From Pseudoips prasinana (Eukaryota > Arthropoda > Insecta > Lepidoptera > Nolidae), in the NCBI GenBank assembly GCA_951640165.1, contig OX621250.1:2666001-2730000 (forward strand): 64,000 nt of DNA, in the 5' to 3' direction. Under the pieces are notes generated by a model. It was not told the origin of the DNA, searched no databases, and saw only the letters and a list, made by a program, of their open reading frames with translations. The position numbers and the translations under genes were made by a program. Every line of letters starts with the position of its first letter. The first letter of the stretch is position 1. Below, piece after piece: positions 11,786 through 21,332 of this stretch.

Positions 11786-12122
11786 ACCGTCGTTATAAAC
11801 ACAAGGTCCGCCATAATAATAACATTTAATTCGTACCTTAATATAGACAGAACCACTCAGACAATATGTAGTAAAAATATAGCTAAACTTTAAAATTTTT
11901 ATAATTAAACCTACACATGATCGTTGACAATAACTTAATTTAAGTTAGTTAAATATCGTTACTGTTATAAAATAAATCTTATTGTAAATTATTTCCTACA
12001 ATTCGTGTACCTAAATATCTATATGTACCTAGAAATAATTATAAATTAATTATATATTACTACGAACATGTTCTGACTATTTACAAGCGCTTTCTTAAAG
12101 TCTACGTGAATAGAAACCTTAT
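11786..12122 (+). repeat. Interspersed repeat family E (CACGTAGACTTTAAA family)
   Basis: Starts GCGCGACCGTCGTTATAAAC and ends TACAAGCGCTTTCTTAAAGT, then CTACGTGAATAGAAACC. Related copies occur at 30525-30900, 33690-33890 (antisense), 41880-42215 and 46555-46815. There is no coding content. I see neither a tRNA-like head nor convincing terminal inverted repeats, so the class is left open. Confidence 0.6.
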
Positions 12123-12262
12123 TTATTTATTTATTTTATTTATATATAAGTAAGTATTTACAAAAGAAAAGTAGTATATCAGTTATCTGGTTCCCATAGT
12201 ACAAGCTCTGCTTAGTTTGGGATCAGATGGCCGTGAGTGAATAATGTCCCAGTATATTCACC

Positions 12263-12533
12263 TTAGGGTTCCGTACCCAAAAGGTATAACGGGACCCTAT
12301 TACTAAGACTAAGCGGACTGTCTGTCACCAGGCTGTATCTCATAAAACCGTGATAGTTAGACAGTTGAAATTTTCACAGATGATGTATTTCTGTGGCCTC
12401 TATTAATAACAAAATAAAATAAATATTCAAGGGGGCTCCCATACAACAAACGTGAATATTTTGCTCGTTTTTATAGATGATGGTACGGAACCCTTCGTGC
12501 GCGAGTCGGACTCGCACTTGGCTGGTTTTTAAT
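12263..12533 (-). repeat. Interspersed repeat family C, short variant
   Basis: One end is TTAGGGTTCCGTACCCAAAA and the other GTGCGCGAGTCGGACTCGCA followed by CTTGGCTGGTTTTT. Both ends define a repeat family that recurs at 19068-19535, 21333-22250, 36671-37253 and 39634-40166. The subterminal sequences AGGGTTCCGTA and TACGGAACCCT are inverted relative to each other, suggesting a DNA element. Confidence 0.6.
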
Positions 12534-12589
12534 ATTCACCGTGTCCAAATAATACCTAGAACCGTGCCTACACCCGTGCAGTTAATAAT

Positions 12590-12850
12590 CATCATCATCA
12601 TTACAGCTAAATAAGTCCACTGCTGGACAAGCCTCCCTCAAGAATCGTCTTGGGGGGATATGCCATAATCGCCACGCTTGGCAGGCGGGTTGGCGATCGC
12701 AGTAAGATGGTCATAGTACTCAGAAGGAAGCTGCTGCCCATCCTCTGGTAGATATTCCCTCGGGTCGACTTCTACGCCCCCCACGGGATGAGATGGGGTG
12801 ATGATATTCTGATTCTGATATTTGTCGCCGTCACCACACAACAGCAACAG
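12590..12850 (+). mobile_element. SINE, family D
   Basis: Body contains AAGTCCACTGCTGGACAAGC, ATATGCCATAATCGCCACGC, TTGGCAGGCGGGTTGGCGAT and ends CCGTCACCACACA. Copies or fragments are at 7640-7745, 13750-13835, 21028-21185, 26255-26336 and 59890-60155. It is non-coding. Whether it is a true SINE or the tail of a LINE cannot be settled here. Confidence 0.65.
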
Positions 12851-12954
12851 CAGTTAATAATATCAGAACCGAATAAATGACTTTGAAGCTGTACCCAGAT
12901 TTAGTTTTCCTTATTTGTTACAAAAATACCCATTTTCCTGTTGTTTTTTAGACT

Positions 12955-13190
12955 CTGCCAGATGCAGACTCCAGATGCTCTCACCGGTTTGTAAGTGATC
13001 GGCGAGGTCAAGCATCTAGACTCACGGTCAGTCTGTAGATGGGTGACCGCCAAAGTGGATTTATTTCTGAGCGTCTTGCGTCGGAGGGCACGTTAACCTG
13101 TCGGTCCCGGTCGTAGCCATGTCAGAGGCCTACTGGGCGGTTTGTACAACTCTGGCACTAGGGTCACCACTGCCCATACGATAAGTAAGT
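12955..13190 (+). mobile_element. SINE, family F, body
   Basis: Contains CTCTCACCGGTTTGTAAGTG, GGGTGACCGCCAAAGTGGAT, TTAACCTGTCGGTCCCGG and CAGAGGCCTACTGGGCGG. The same body is found at 29880-30180, 33890-34130 (antisense) and 56290-56496, where it is split by a hAT-type insertion. Confidence 0.6.
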
Positions 13191-13388
13191 AATTATCGAT
13201 TTTATTTTCCTCTGTATAAATAAACACGTCTTGAAATTTCCCAATCGCTCGATAAATATTATGCAGACATAAAATAAATAATTTGTAGTACACTTTCCTG
13301 TAGCACATAAAATAACACATTGTCCTATTACATAAGTTGAGATAACTTAGTTCACAATAAATAAAAACGTAATATATATAAATAACCG

Positions 13389-13748
13389 TTACGCTCGTTG
13401 GTCTAGCGGTAGCGTGTTCAACCGCAGGTAATGAGGTCCTGGGTTCAAATCCCGAGTCGTGCCAAAGTGATTTTGGGATTTTTCCGTAAAAATATCACAG
13501 TATCAGCCCGAAGTCTAGAAGTTGGCGGTATTACACCCCCGTGCCTCGGAGAGCATGTAAAGCCTTCGGTCCTGTACCTGACCTGTTTCCGGTCGTGTCG
13601 CTAAGGCATCCCATCGGATCATGAGCGTGAAATAGAAAGTGCTCCTGTGTTTGCACACACACTTGAGCACTATAATATGTGCCGCGCAGATGGCCAACCT
13701 CTGTTGAGACTGGCCGCCGTGACCGAATTCGGCTAGGAGGACATTATA
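13389..13748 (+). mobile_element. SINE, family G, tRNA-like head
   Basis: The head CGCTCGTTGGTCTAGCGGTA and GTCCTGGGTTCAAATCCCGA is a clear A box/B box pair from a tRNA gene. It is followed by a body with TATCAGCCCGAAGTCTAGAA and CCCATCGGATCATGAGCGTG, ending in GGCTAGGAGGACATTAT. Copies with the same parts are at 29800-30366, 30970-31115 and, antisense, 40640-41215. It is not a functional tRNA gene because the 3' acceptor arm is replaced by the SINE body. Confidence 0.75.
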
Positions 13749-13899
13749 TATATAGCCTCGGGTGAATTTCTACGCCCACACGGGATGAGATCGGGTGATG
13801 ACATTATGATATTCGCCGCCGTCACCACACAGCCAATTATGTTTCGTATATGTAAGTTTCACTTCAGTCGTGTGGTCTAAAGCACACTCGTTTCTTAAA

Positions 13900-14055
13900 C
13901 CTTCTTCAAACGAGGTTTAAAAAGAGTATTAATATCACGTAAGACAGCTGTTTGCTGTGCCCCCTGGCATTGCGAATGTCCATGAGCAGCGGTTACCACT
14001 TACCATCAGGTGGGCCGCAAGCTCGTCTGCTTCCTAAAGCAATAAAAAAAAAACA
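13900..14055 (+). repeat. Repeat tail, family J
   Basis: CACTTACCATCAGGTGGGCC, then GCAAGCTCGTCTGCTTCCT and an A-rich end. The same sequence in antisense is at 23028-23190. It looks like the 3' end of a retroposon with an oligo-A tail. Confidence 0.6.
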
Positions 14056-14628
14056 TAGCTGTCCTGTGCGGGTATCAAACCCAGAACACTAGGGCGCTCG
14101 CTGGTAGCGACTAGTTTAACCACTGCGCGTAATATATAATAATAAAACTATTACGTAACAATATAATTTAGGTTTTACATGTCTTTATTTATCGCTAGAA
14201 AGATAAAATACATAAAAATAACTCGCAAGCATTACGTTACTGCGTCATTATGGAGTTTCCCGGCATGTTAGACTGACGTCATAGATAAATACAATAATTA
14301 TTGCATGTTAATTATTCCATATGCAATAAGGCGACGGATATATTAATTATTGAATTTTAATTAATATAAAAAGTTAAAAGTCCTACATTGTACATGGATG
14401 TTTAGAATTTTGGTTTCTGACCGATACTTGTGTCTGCGGGTGGGTATTTCGGACTCGCACCGTCTAAACCTGCCGTGGACTTATCTTGGCGTCTGACGGG
14501 AGGAGCACCGGAACAGGGTATGCTGCTCCGGTAATAATAATAATTAAATGTTTATTTGCCACAAGAAAAAAATTACATAATTCGGATTCTTTACCATGAT
14601 ACATGTGATTTACAATAGGTACTGGTCC

Positions 14629-14873
14629 AGGGGCTCTACCGGCTAAGTCGCCTAACATCGATTACTTAAATGGCGTTCAAATAAATAAAGGTTAAAAATG
14701 ACTTAATCAGTCGTTAAATCGGCTTCCATGAGCACATGTGACGTCATAAATGATCCGGAATCGATTGTCAACGTTGAAGCCGATTTAACTATTGTTTAAG
14801 TCATTTTTAACCTTTATTTATTTGAACGTCATTTAAGAAATCGATGTTCGGCGCCTTAGCCGGTAGAGCCCCT
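14629..14873. mobile_element. MITE with long terminal inverted repeats carrying a CRE site
   Basis: AGGGGCTCTACCGGCTAAGT at the left is the inverted counterpart of the right end (GCCTTAGCCGGTAGAGCCCCT). The inverted repeats run inward for about 75 bp, through AATAAATAAAGGTTAAAAAT and its complement. The unique centre includes CATGAGCACATGTGACGTCA, with an E-box (CACATG) and a palindromic CRE (TGACGTCA). A truncated second copy at 46133-46286 preserves this centre. No transposase. Confidence 0.85.
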
Positions 14874-15321
14874 AGTTCCCAAACTATGCTGAAGCCTGTA
14901 TCTTGGTAGACAGTGCTCCGTCAGAGAATTTTGTTCTTTCTACCGAAAAGTCCCTAAATCACTTTTGGCCCGACCCGGGATTTGAAGCCAGTACCTCGCT
15001 CGGTGAACACGCTACCGCTAGAGTAACGAGACGAGTTCCAAATACATTTTACGGACTCATGAATTATACTACTATTAGATTTATCATCATTTTTATATGA
15101 TGTTCGTTTACCTTCCAATTGAATGGTATAATATAATTGTAAAATATTAAATTAGTATGCCATGGCTTGTGGCAAACCTGACAGCACTAAATATTAATAC
15201 TGACATCTTTCATTCAAATATACATAATTTTATGAACACCTCATGTTATAAAATGAACACGTCCATATGACGTCCTTAAAGAAAATAACTTTAGCTTTAG
15301 AAAAATAATTAAAAAAAAAGA

Positions 15322-15555
15322 CGGGCCTGTTGCCGTGGTTGGCAAATGCTTGCTTTTCACGCCGGAGGTCGTGGGTTCGATTCCCACCCAGGACAGATAT
15401 TTGTGTGCATGAACATGTCTGCTAGTCCTGAGTCTGGGTGTAATTATCTATACAAGTATGTGTTTACAAAAGAAAAGTATTATATGGAGTATATAGTAAG
15501 TATTATATAGGATCAGATAGCCGTGTGTAAATAATGTCCCAGGATATTATTATTA
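15322..15555 (+). mobile_element. SINE, family A, near full-length
   Basis: The most complete copy: tRNA-like head (GGCCTGTTGCCGTGGTTGGC, GTCGTGGGTTCGATTCCCAC), middle GAGTCTGGGTGTAATTATCT and tail TGTCCCAGGATATTATTATT. It gives the empty-site sequence for the insertions seen at 31242-31410 and 10064-10577. Confidence 0.85.
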
Positions 15556-15829
15556 GTGTAAGAAATCGATGAGGAAGCAGCAATGCAAAATTTGCGTTCG
15601 GTATCATTCGCGCTTAAACATTTTTTGTAGGAGAGATTAGAATTCTAATTTTTTTCGGAACGTAGTTGGCTAGTGGCGCGTTAGTGCTTGAAAATGAGCA
15701 ATATTTTTATACATTCATAAAAAATTGGAGACCAGCCCTTAACAACACTGAGAAGCGCGTTTCAGGACGTATGGTCAAAAAGTCATTTCCTCGGGCGGCG
15801 GAACGCAGGTTGGTGAAACAATCCGTTTT

Positions 15830-16070
15830 AGGGCCAGCGCAGACCGAGAGGAGCGCGGCGGAGAGGATTTTATTAAGGCACTAGAAAATCAACTTTAGAA
15901 TTATAGGAATAAAGTGCATATATGCTGGAACCTGACATAAAATGCTCGCGCGGTCTCGGGCATATAATGTTCAAGCATAGATGCACTTTATTTGAATAAT
16001 TTTAAAGTTGATTTTCTAGTGCCTTAATAAAATACTCTCCGCTGCCCTCCTCTCTGTCTGCGCTGGCCCT
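15830..16070. mobile_element. MITE with about 100-bp terminal inverted repeats
   Basis: Left end AGGGCCAGCGCAGACCGAGA and right end complementary to AGGGCCAGCGCAGACAGAGA. The arms continue inward through TTATTAAGGCACTAGAAAAT to GTGCAT with few differences. The loop is about 50 bp. There is no coding potential; the short open frame entering from 15666 is chance. Confidence 0.8.
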
Positions 16071-16169
16071 TATATGTTGATGCTAGTGATATATTGTTAT
16101 TTAAGTGTAAAATGTGTAAGATTTGGGCTTTGGTTTGGCTGGATTCTATAGAAACCTATGAAATTGGCC

Positions 16170-16581
16170 TATGGCGCCCAGAATTTATAATAAGATTCCA
16201 AGAAATATAACAGGTATTCAAGACTCAAGAATATTTAAGAAAAATTTGTATGAATTTTTTATTAATAAAGCATAATATACTGTTGATGAATATTTAAATG
16301 ATAAGTTATGATTAAGATGACATTATTAAGTAGGAATCAACAATTATATAATTTAAATTGTAATCCAATCAATAAAATAATGTAATGTAATTATATAAGT
16401 TTATTAATAAAATGGGCAAGTTAAATAATTTATTAAATTTGATTAGTAATAAAATAGGTAGGTAAATACAATAATTGGCAACATTTGCACGCCGAAAGGC
16501 TAATTGGAGCGTACACTGTATTATTTTTAAGATCTTTTATAACCCATATTTAAGCGAATAAAATATTTGAGTTTGAGTTTG
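16170..16581 (+). pseudogene. C-terminal end and tail of a Jockey/CR1-like LINE
   Basis: The frame from about 16180 reads PRIYNKIPRNITGIQDSRIF, then KKNLYEFFINKA, an in-frame stop, and YTVDEYLNDKL. This is the ending typical of Jockey/CR1-class ORF2 proteins in insects. It is followed by an untranslated tail and a (GAGTTT)n end at 16570-16581. The element is 5'-truncated and inserted antisense to IRS, with its tail six bases from the donor of exon 16589-16772. Confidence 0.75.
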
Positions 16582-16588
16582 AAATTAC

Positions 16589-16772
16589 CTCCGAATATTC
16601 TTCAATGAGTACTCGACCCTCTCGAGTATGCCGAGGTCACTGATGACATTGTTGTGGCTCTTTATCTTGACGAGGGTCAGAGTCTTGTCGGTGAGGCACA
16701 GGTTGTACAGACCCTGGATGTTCTTGGTTGCACCCAGGCCTTTCTTCTCCACGTTCACTTGCCAGACGTGCT
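16589..16772 (-). CDS. chico: Insulin receptor substrate, PTB-domain exon (first half)
   Basis: On the minus strand an acceptor (CGTTTTCAG) precedes AG CAC GTC TGG, which codes HVWQVNVEKKGLGATKNIQG, then LYNLCLTDKTLTLVKIKSHN and finally LERVEYSLKNIR. This is the start of an IRS-type PTB domain: (E/K)xVWQV is its signature opening strand, and ISDLGILERV corresponds to the next helix. The exon is 184 nt, entering in phase 1 and leaving in phase 2. It fits exon 48224-48590, giving Q at the joint, and equally the candidate exon 28507-28954, giving E at the joint. Its donor is GTAATT, weak at +5. Both flanking introns are repeats right up to the splice sites. Identification is secure. Confidence 0.94.
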
Positions 16773-16774
16773 CT

Positions 16775-17340
16775 GAAAACGAAAACGGTTAGCAATTTAA
16801 TATGTGCAAGTTTATTACAAGAACTGTTTTAATGTTGTTTTTTTTAATGAATAGGTATCCATTTGTTCAAGAACTTAGTATCGAAAAGTAAATTGTAATT
16901 TGTGTAGTTAACATTACTTCGAAAGTCATCCGAATTAAAGTTAGTCCAGTGGATTCGTTCGAAAATCAAAACGTTTACCAATTATTATGTGCAAGCTTAT
17001 TACGAGAGTAGTTTTGATTTTGTTCTTTTTTAAAGAATCATTTTTCATTTGCTTAAGCTCTTTATATCGAAAATTAAATTGGTATTTGTGTAGTTAACAT
17101 TTCTTCGAATGTCATCCAAATAAAAGATAGCGCAGTTGATTAGTTCGAAAAGCAAAACGGTTAACGGTTTAAAATGTGCAAGCTTATTACGAGAGCAATT
17201 TTGATTTTATCCTTTTTTAAAGATCCTTTTTTAAAGAATAAGTTTTCATTTGTTTCGGAACTGAGTATCGAAAAGTAAATTGGAATTACCGTAGTTAACA
17301 TTTCGTCGAATGTTATCCGACTATAAGTTATGGCTGTGGA
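16775..17340. repeat. 185-bp tandem repeat, three copies, overlapping the IRS splice acceptor
   Basis: Three diverged copies start at about 16775, 16960 and 17147. They are aligned by TGTGCAAG at 16803, 16988 and 17175 and by TTCGAATGTCATCC-like blocks. The first copy contains the polypyrimidine tract and AG of the IRS exon 16589-16772. The other two have TTTTCGA where the first has TTTTCAG on the minus strand, so they no longer supply an acceptor. Confidence 0.8.
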
Positions 17341-17879
17341 TTAGTTTGTAATGTAAATCAGCGTTAATCTCGCCGTCGATTTTCCCATCCACATCCACAA
17401 CAGTAGTTTCACAGGGTATATTAAATTAATTATTAAAACCGTATTTTAACCAATCGAAAATTATAGTCATATTTATTTTATTTAGTATAAATATCTTAAT
17501 TTTTTCCCCTATAGTGCAGTGCTTGATGTGGTACTGCGAAACACTGCCAAAAAAACTCAGTAGGAACTCTTTTTTTAATATATCAGGATCAACTTAACAT
17601 CCAATTATAATTTTATTATTATCTAAATACGTTGAATTATATCTACTCATTCCCAGCAGTTATATAATACACATATTCAGAAACTTTGTAATATCCCTTG
17701 CTACACAATTTGGCTTAAATTTTTGTTTTACATTTGTTGATTGACAGTTTTCTGATGTCATTGTCATATAACTAGTTCTTTGCTCTATGAAGCGCTGTAA
17801 TAGGGCATTTGAAGATGGAGATTGGAAAATATCCAGACAGAGTGAAGATCCACAATTTTTTTAAGTAATACTGTAATGA

Positions 17880-18010
17880 CTGCACGTCTGGCGCAGCGGC
17901 TAAGATAGTCGCCTCGCCGTATCGTGTCCCGGGTTCGAATCCCGCGCAGGACAACTATTTGTGTGACCCATAAAAGTTGTTCTGAGTCTGGATGTACTTT
18001 GTTTCTGTGT
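17880..18010 (+). mobile_element. SINE with tRNA-like head, family A relative
   Basis: CTGGCGCAGCGGCTAAGATA and CCCGGGTTCGAATCCCGCGC give well-preserved A and B boxes. The body TGTTCTGAGTCTGGATGTAC is that of family A. The 3' half of a tRNA is missing. Confidence 0.7.
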
Positions 18011-18133
18011 GTAATATATATAATATGGTGATATTCTCTTGTTTTTCTGTTTTAAAGTCAACGCCCGAACTAGGTAATTTAATCCCTGTGTCGCGAAGTA
18101 TTTTACAAACATATAATTACACAGAAACAACAT

Positions 18134-18199
18134 CATTATCATCACAATGCCGAAGACCAATAACGGTGGTTATTGGTCTTCGGCATTGTGATGATAATG
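18134..18199. repeat. Perfect 31-bp hairpin
   Basis: CATTATCATCACAATGCCGA and the next 11 bases (to 18164) are followed by a four-base loop GGTG (18165-18168) and the exact complement (18169-18199). No mismatch is present. It may be a very young inverted duplication or an expressed hairpin. Confidence 0.9.
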
Positions 18200-18249
18200 A
18201 ATGATATGAAAATGAATTAAATTGTCTTGATAGCGTTATATATAACTAA

Positions 18250-18561
18250 CTAGCTGTGCCCGCGACTTCATCCGCGTGTTAATTAGTTTATTTTGTTTTT
18301 TTTTTGAAAATATAATTTTTTATAAAAATAAAAGTAGCCTAAGTTACTCCTTATTGCATCAGCTACCTGCCAATAAAAGTCCCGTCATAATCGGTCCAGC
18401 CATTTCAGAGGTTAGCCGGAACAAACAGACAGACAGACAGACAAAAATTGTAAAAAATGTTATTTTGGTGTATGTACCGTATATATATTCATATTTATGT
18501 AGTAAAAACCGGCTATTTCAATATTACAAACAGACACTCCAATTTTATTTATTTGTATAGA
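18250..18561 (-). mobile_element. Helitron-like element
   Basis: Read on the minus strand it begins TCTATACAAATAAATAAAAT and ends with a CGCGG hairpin region and GGGCACAGCTAG, followed by T. These are the 5'-TC and 3'-CTAG ends of Lep1-type Helitrons. It has no coding sequence. Confidence 0.7.
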
Positions 18562-19067
18562 TATAGATGTTATTAAACAACCATGCTGAAGATAATACTA
18601 TTGCGGTTGATTTATAGATACCAATACGTTAGGTTATTGTAAAACCCATACACACTGAGCCAGCAGGGAAATACCCAAATCCGAAGTGCCTTGTTAGTTT
18701 TGATAACTTAACAAAACAAGAGGCAACTTATTTCGTCAACCAATTATATTGAACGAAACAATATATAATATATACTTGAAAATACATAATAGGTTGGGGA
18801 AATTCTTAAGAATATCAAAATATTTTTAATATAGTTAAAAGTTATCGAATAAAATGGTACCTACATAGTTTAGTTAAATGTAAAACTAAAGTATGTAGGT
18901 ACCATTTTGTTCGATAACTTTTTGCCATCTTGTAGGTAGGGACATGATCCCATTGCTATAGACATTTTGGGACTTCTGATCAAAATACCGCGACAAGTGG
19001 TTTTGGCAGTCCTCTCATGATGTTAACCAGACACTGCCTAAAGAATTCTGAAGAGACCGAAACAAAA

Positions 19068-19535
19068 AAACCGGCCAAGCGCGAGTCGGACTCGCCCATG
19101 AAGGGTTAGCATTAGCAGCAAGTATTTCAGTTGATTAAATGAAAGCAAATTGCGGTTTACGATTTATGGTGTATTCAAAATAACTACTTGCTAGATCACG
19201 TTCAAACCAATTTTCGTTGTTAGTTTGCATGGTAATGTACATCATACCTATATTTTTTTTTAGTTTTATCATTCTCTTACTTTAGAAATTACAGGGGGGG
19301 TCACTCATTTTACCACTTTGGAAGTGTCTCTCGCGCAAACTATTCAGTTTAGAAAAAAAATATTATATATTAGAAACCTCAATATCATTTTTAAGACCTC
19401 TCCATAGAAACCCCGCATGTATGGGTACGATTAAAAAAAATTGAGTTTAATTTCGATGTATGGGGACCCCCCAAAATAATTGTTCTTTTTCTATTTTTAT
19501 GTAAAAATCTTAATGCGGTTCACCGAATATATCTA
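19068..19535 (+). repeat. Interspersed repeat family C inside mariner
   Basis: Begins ACCGGCCAAGCGCGAGTCGG and follows the 36671-37253 copy through the poly-G tract and GGAAGTGTCTCTCGCGCAAA to TTAATGCGGTTCACCGAATA. It breaks off there where mariner sequence resumes. Confidence 0.8.
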
Positions 19536-19538
19536 ACT

Positions 19539-20107
19539 AGGTCAGGAGTATTAGGCGGATGCATTAACACCTCCCAGCCAAACTCTCTTAATTTTTGCTG
19601 AGTGGCTAGAGATGTGTGAGGTCTAGCGTTATCATGATGAAAAACCACACCCCTTCTTTTGATTAATCCAGAATTAATCAAAAGAAGGGGTGTGGTTCAG
19701 CACCAGTTATCAGCTTTTTCTAAAATGGTTCGGTTTCATTACGTCGTAATAAAGAATCACAAATGAGTACACGGTTCATTAGGTTTCTTTCAGTGAGCTC
19801 GTGAGGTACCCAAATATCGACCTTTTTTGTGTACCCAGTTTTTTTTTTTAATGCGCCAAAAGTGTTTTGTGGTCAATTCCCAGTTCTTCAGCTACGTCGT
19901 AACTACTGATATGCCCATCTCCCTCTACTTTTTCAAAAATGGCATCAGTTTTATCCGTAATAGGACTATCATATTTGTGCTACTCTCACAGACACTGCAC
20001 TAGGTCTATAAACATCGCAAATTTTTTTCGCGGCCTTCTTTGCATTTTTACCTATTTAGGTAAGAAAATTTTAAAATGTATCGAATTTCTTCATTAGATT
20101 CACTCAT
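19539..20107 (-). pseudogene. mariner (DD34D) transposase pseudogene
   Basis: Starts with ATG at 20107, coding MSESNEEIRYILKFSY, followed by a short deletion and frame break. KKAAKKICDVYRPSAVSVRV and later fragments follow with many stops. The end of the catalytic region reads GVVFHHDNARPHTSLATQ, LREFGWEVLMHPP and PDL, a clear mariner signature around the second catalytic Asp. The middle of the catalytic domain is missing. At the junction lies a 25-bp palindrome (19643-19697), apparently from an inverted repair duplication. It cannot make an active enzyme. Confidence 0.88.
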
Positions 20108-20848
20108 CTTGACAGTACGAAAAACAAATGAAAATCATACATTTTCCTAATTTGAATTTGCCCAAACCAGCCAGATACAAATAGTGTAGCCAAAGAGATT
20201 TTATGGCAAGTTCATAGCTACATACTAAAATGGTAAAAGACTTTATCCCCAACCTAATATTAATGGGATAAATTTATTAAGATAAATTATAAATATAATA
20301 AATATTTGACAATCTGCCACCTGATCCCAGCGATGGAAACATATTGGGCCTCTTCTGCTAACAATTCGGAGCTTCGTTCCTGACGGGGAATTCCCCAGCA
20401 GAATTTTATTAGTATGCACTAACATCGCAAGGGAATTTAGAACGCAAAACAATAACCTTATATTATTTCTGGTTCACACAAATAGGTGTGCTGCATCTAA
20501 ACAATGGGCGTAGCGAGGCCAGTGCACAACACGCGCACCCACAATATAATACAAGTTAAACAACATTACTATGAGAGTAAGACCCATGTTGCCATTGTTA
20601 AAACGGCATCGAATTACAAACATACGAAGTAAACAAGATATTCCCGCGCTTGCATCTAGCTATAAATACACAAACGGCTAGGTCATTAGCGCTAAACATT
20701 GACCTATTAACCTACAAGTGATATAAATGTATATACAGTGTAACAACAACAGCGTGGAATATTTAGGATGCAATCTTTGTGCAACAAAGAAGCTCATTCG
20801 TTCTATGAGTAAGTCGTCTGGTGAAGCACTTCCTCTTAAAGGATTCAC

Positions 20849-21185
20849 GGGCCGGTTGGTGTGGTTGAGACACTTGTCTTTCACGCCGTAGGTCGTGGGT
20901 TCGACACCCGCCAAGGACAGATTTATATGTGTGACTGACTCTGGGTGGAGGTAATTATCGATCATCATGGACTTAGGCCCCCACAAACGATTCCCACAGT
21001 AGAGTCCATGGAGTAGTATCCATCATTTGGAGGGATATTCTATAATCGCCACGCTTGGCAGACGAGTAGGCGATCGCAGTATGATGGACATAGTACACAG
21101 TGAGACCATGGTTGATATTCCCTCAGGACGACTTGACGCCCCCTTCGGGATGAGATGGGGTAGCGATAATGCCGCCAGCGACACA
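20849..21185 (+). mobile_element. SINE family A head and SINE family D, adjacent
   Basis: At 20849-20960 GGTCGTGGGTTCGACACCCG and GGACAGATTTATATGTGTG are family A. From 21028 to 21185 GATATTCTATAATCGCCACG and TTCGGGATGAGATGGGGTA are family D. A further family A fragment is at 21228-21330. Confidence 0.6.
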
Positions 21186-21332
21186 AAAAGTAATTGTGGG
21201 ATTTTTCCGTAATAATAAGATTGGCGTATATAAGATTGGCGTGGTTGGCAAATGCTTACTTTTCACGCCAGAGGTCACGTGTGCATGAACATGTTTGTTT
21301 GTCCTAAGTCTAAGTGGGTGTTATTATCTATT

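Larger units (their letters stand above)
18792..20254 (-). mobile_element. Degenerate mariner element, TA-flanked, with a nested repeat
   Basis: The ends are GGTTGGGGAAATT at the left and the complement of GGTTGGGGATAA at the right, each bordered by TA. That is the mariner target duplication. The transposase remnant is on the minus strand (19539-20107). A family C repeat (19068-19535) has inserted near the C-terminal end. Near the left end, 18836-18925 is an imperfect palindrome centred on TGGTACCTACATA. Confidence 0.85.

Noticed and set aside
13389..13465. tRNA gene
   Set aside because: A and B boxes are good, but the 3' acceptor arm is not complementary to the 5' end and the same sequence is the head of a dispersed SINE. 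The same applies to 8201-8275, 15322-15400, 17880-17955 and 20860-20920.
15666..15884. 72-codon gene
   Set aside because: Its second half is the inverted repeat of a MITE (15830-16070) and its supposed start is GTG. No similarity.
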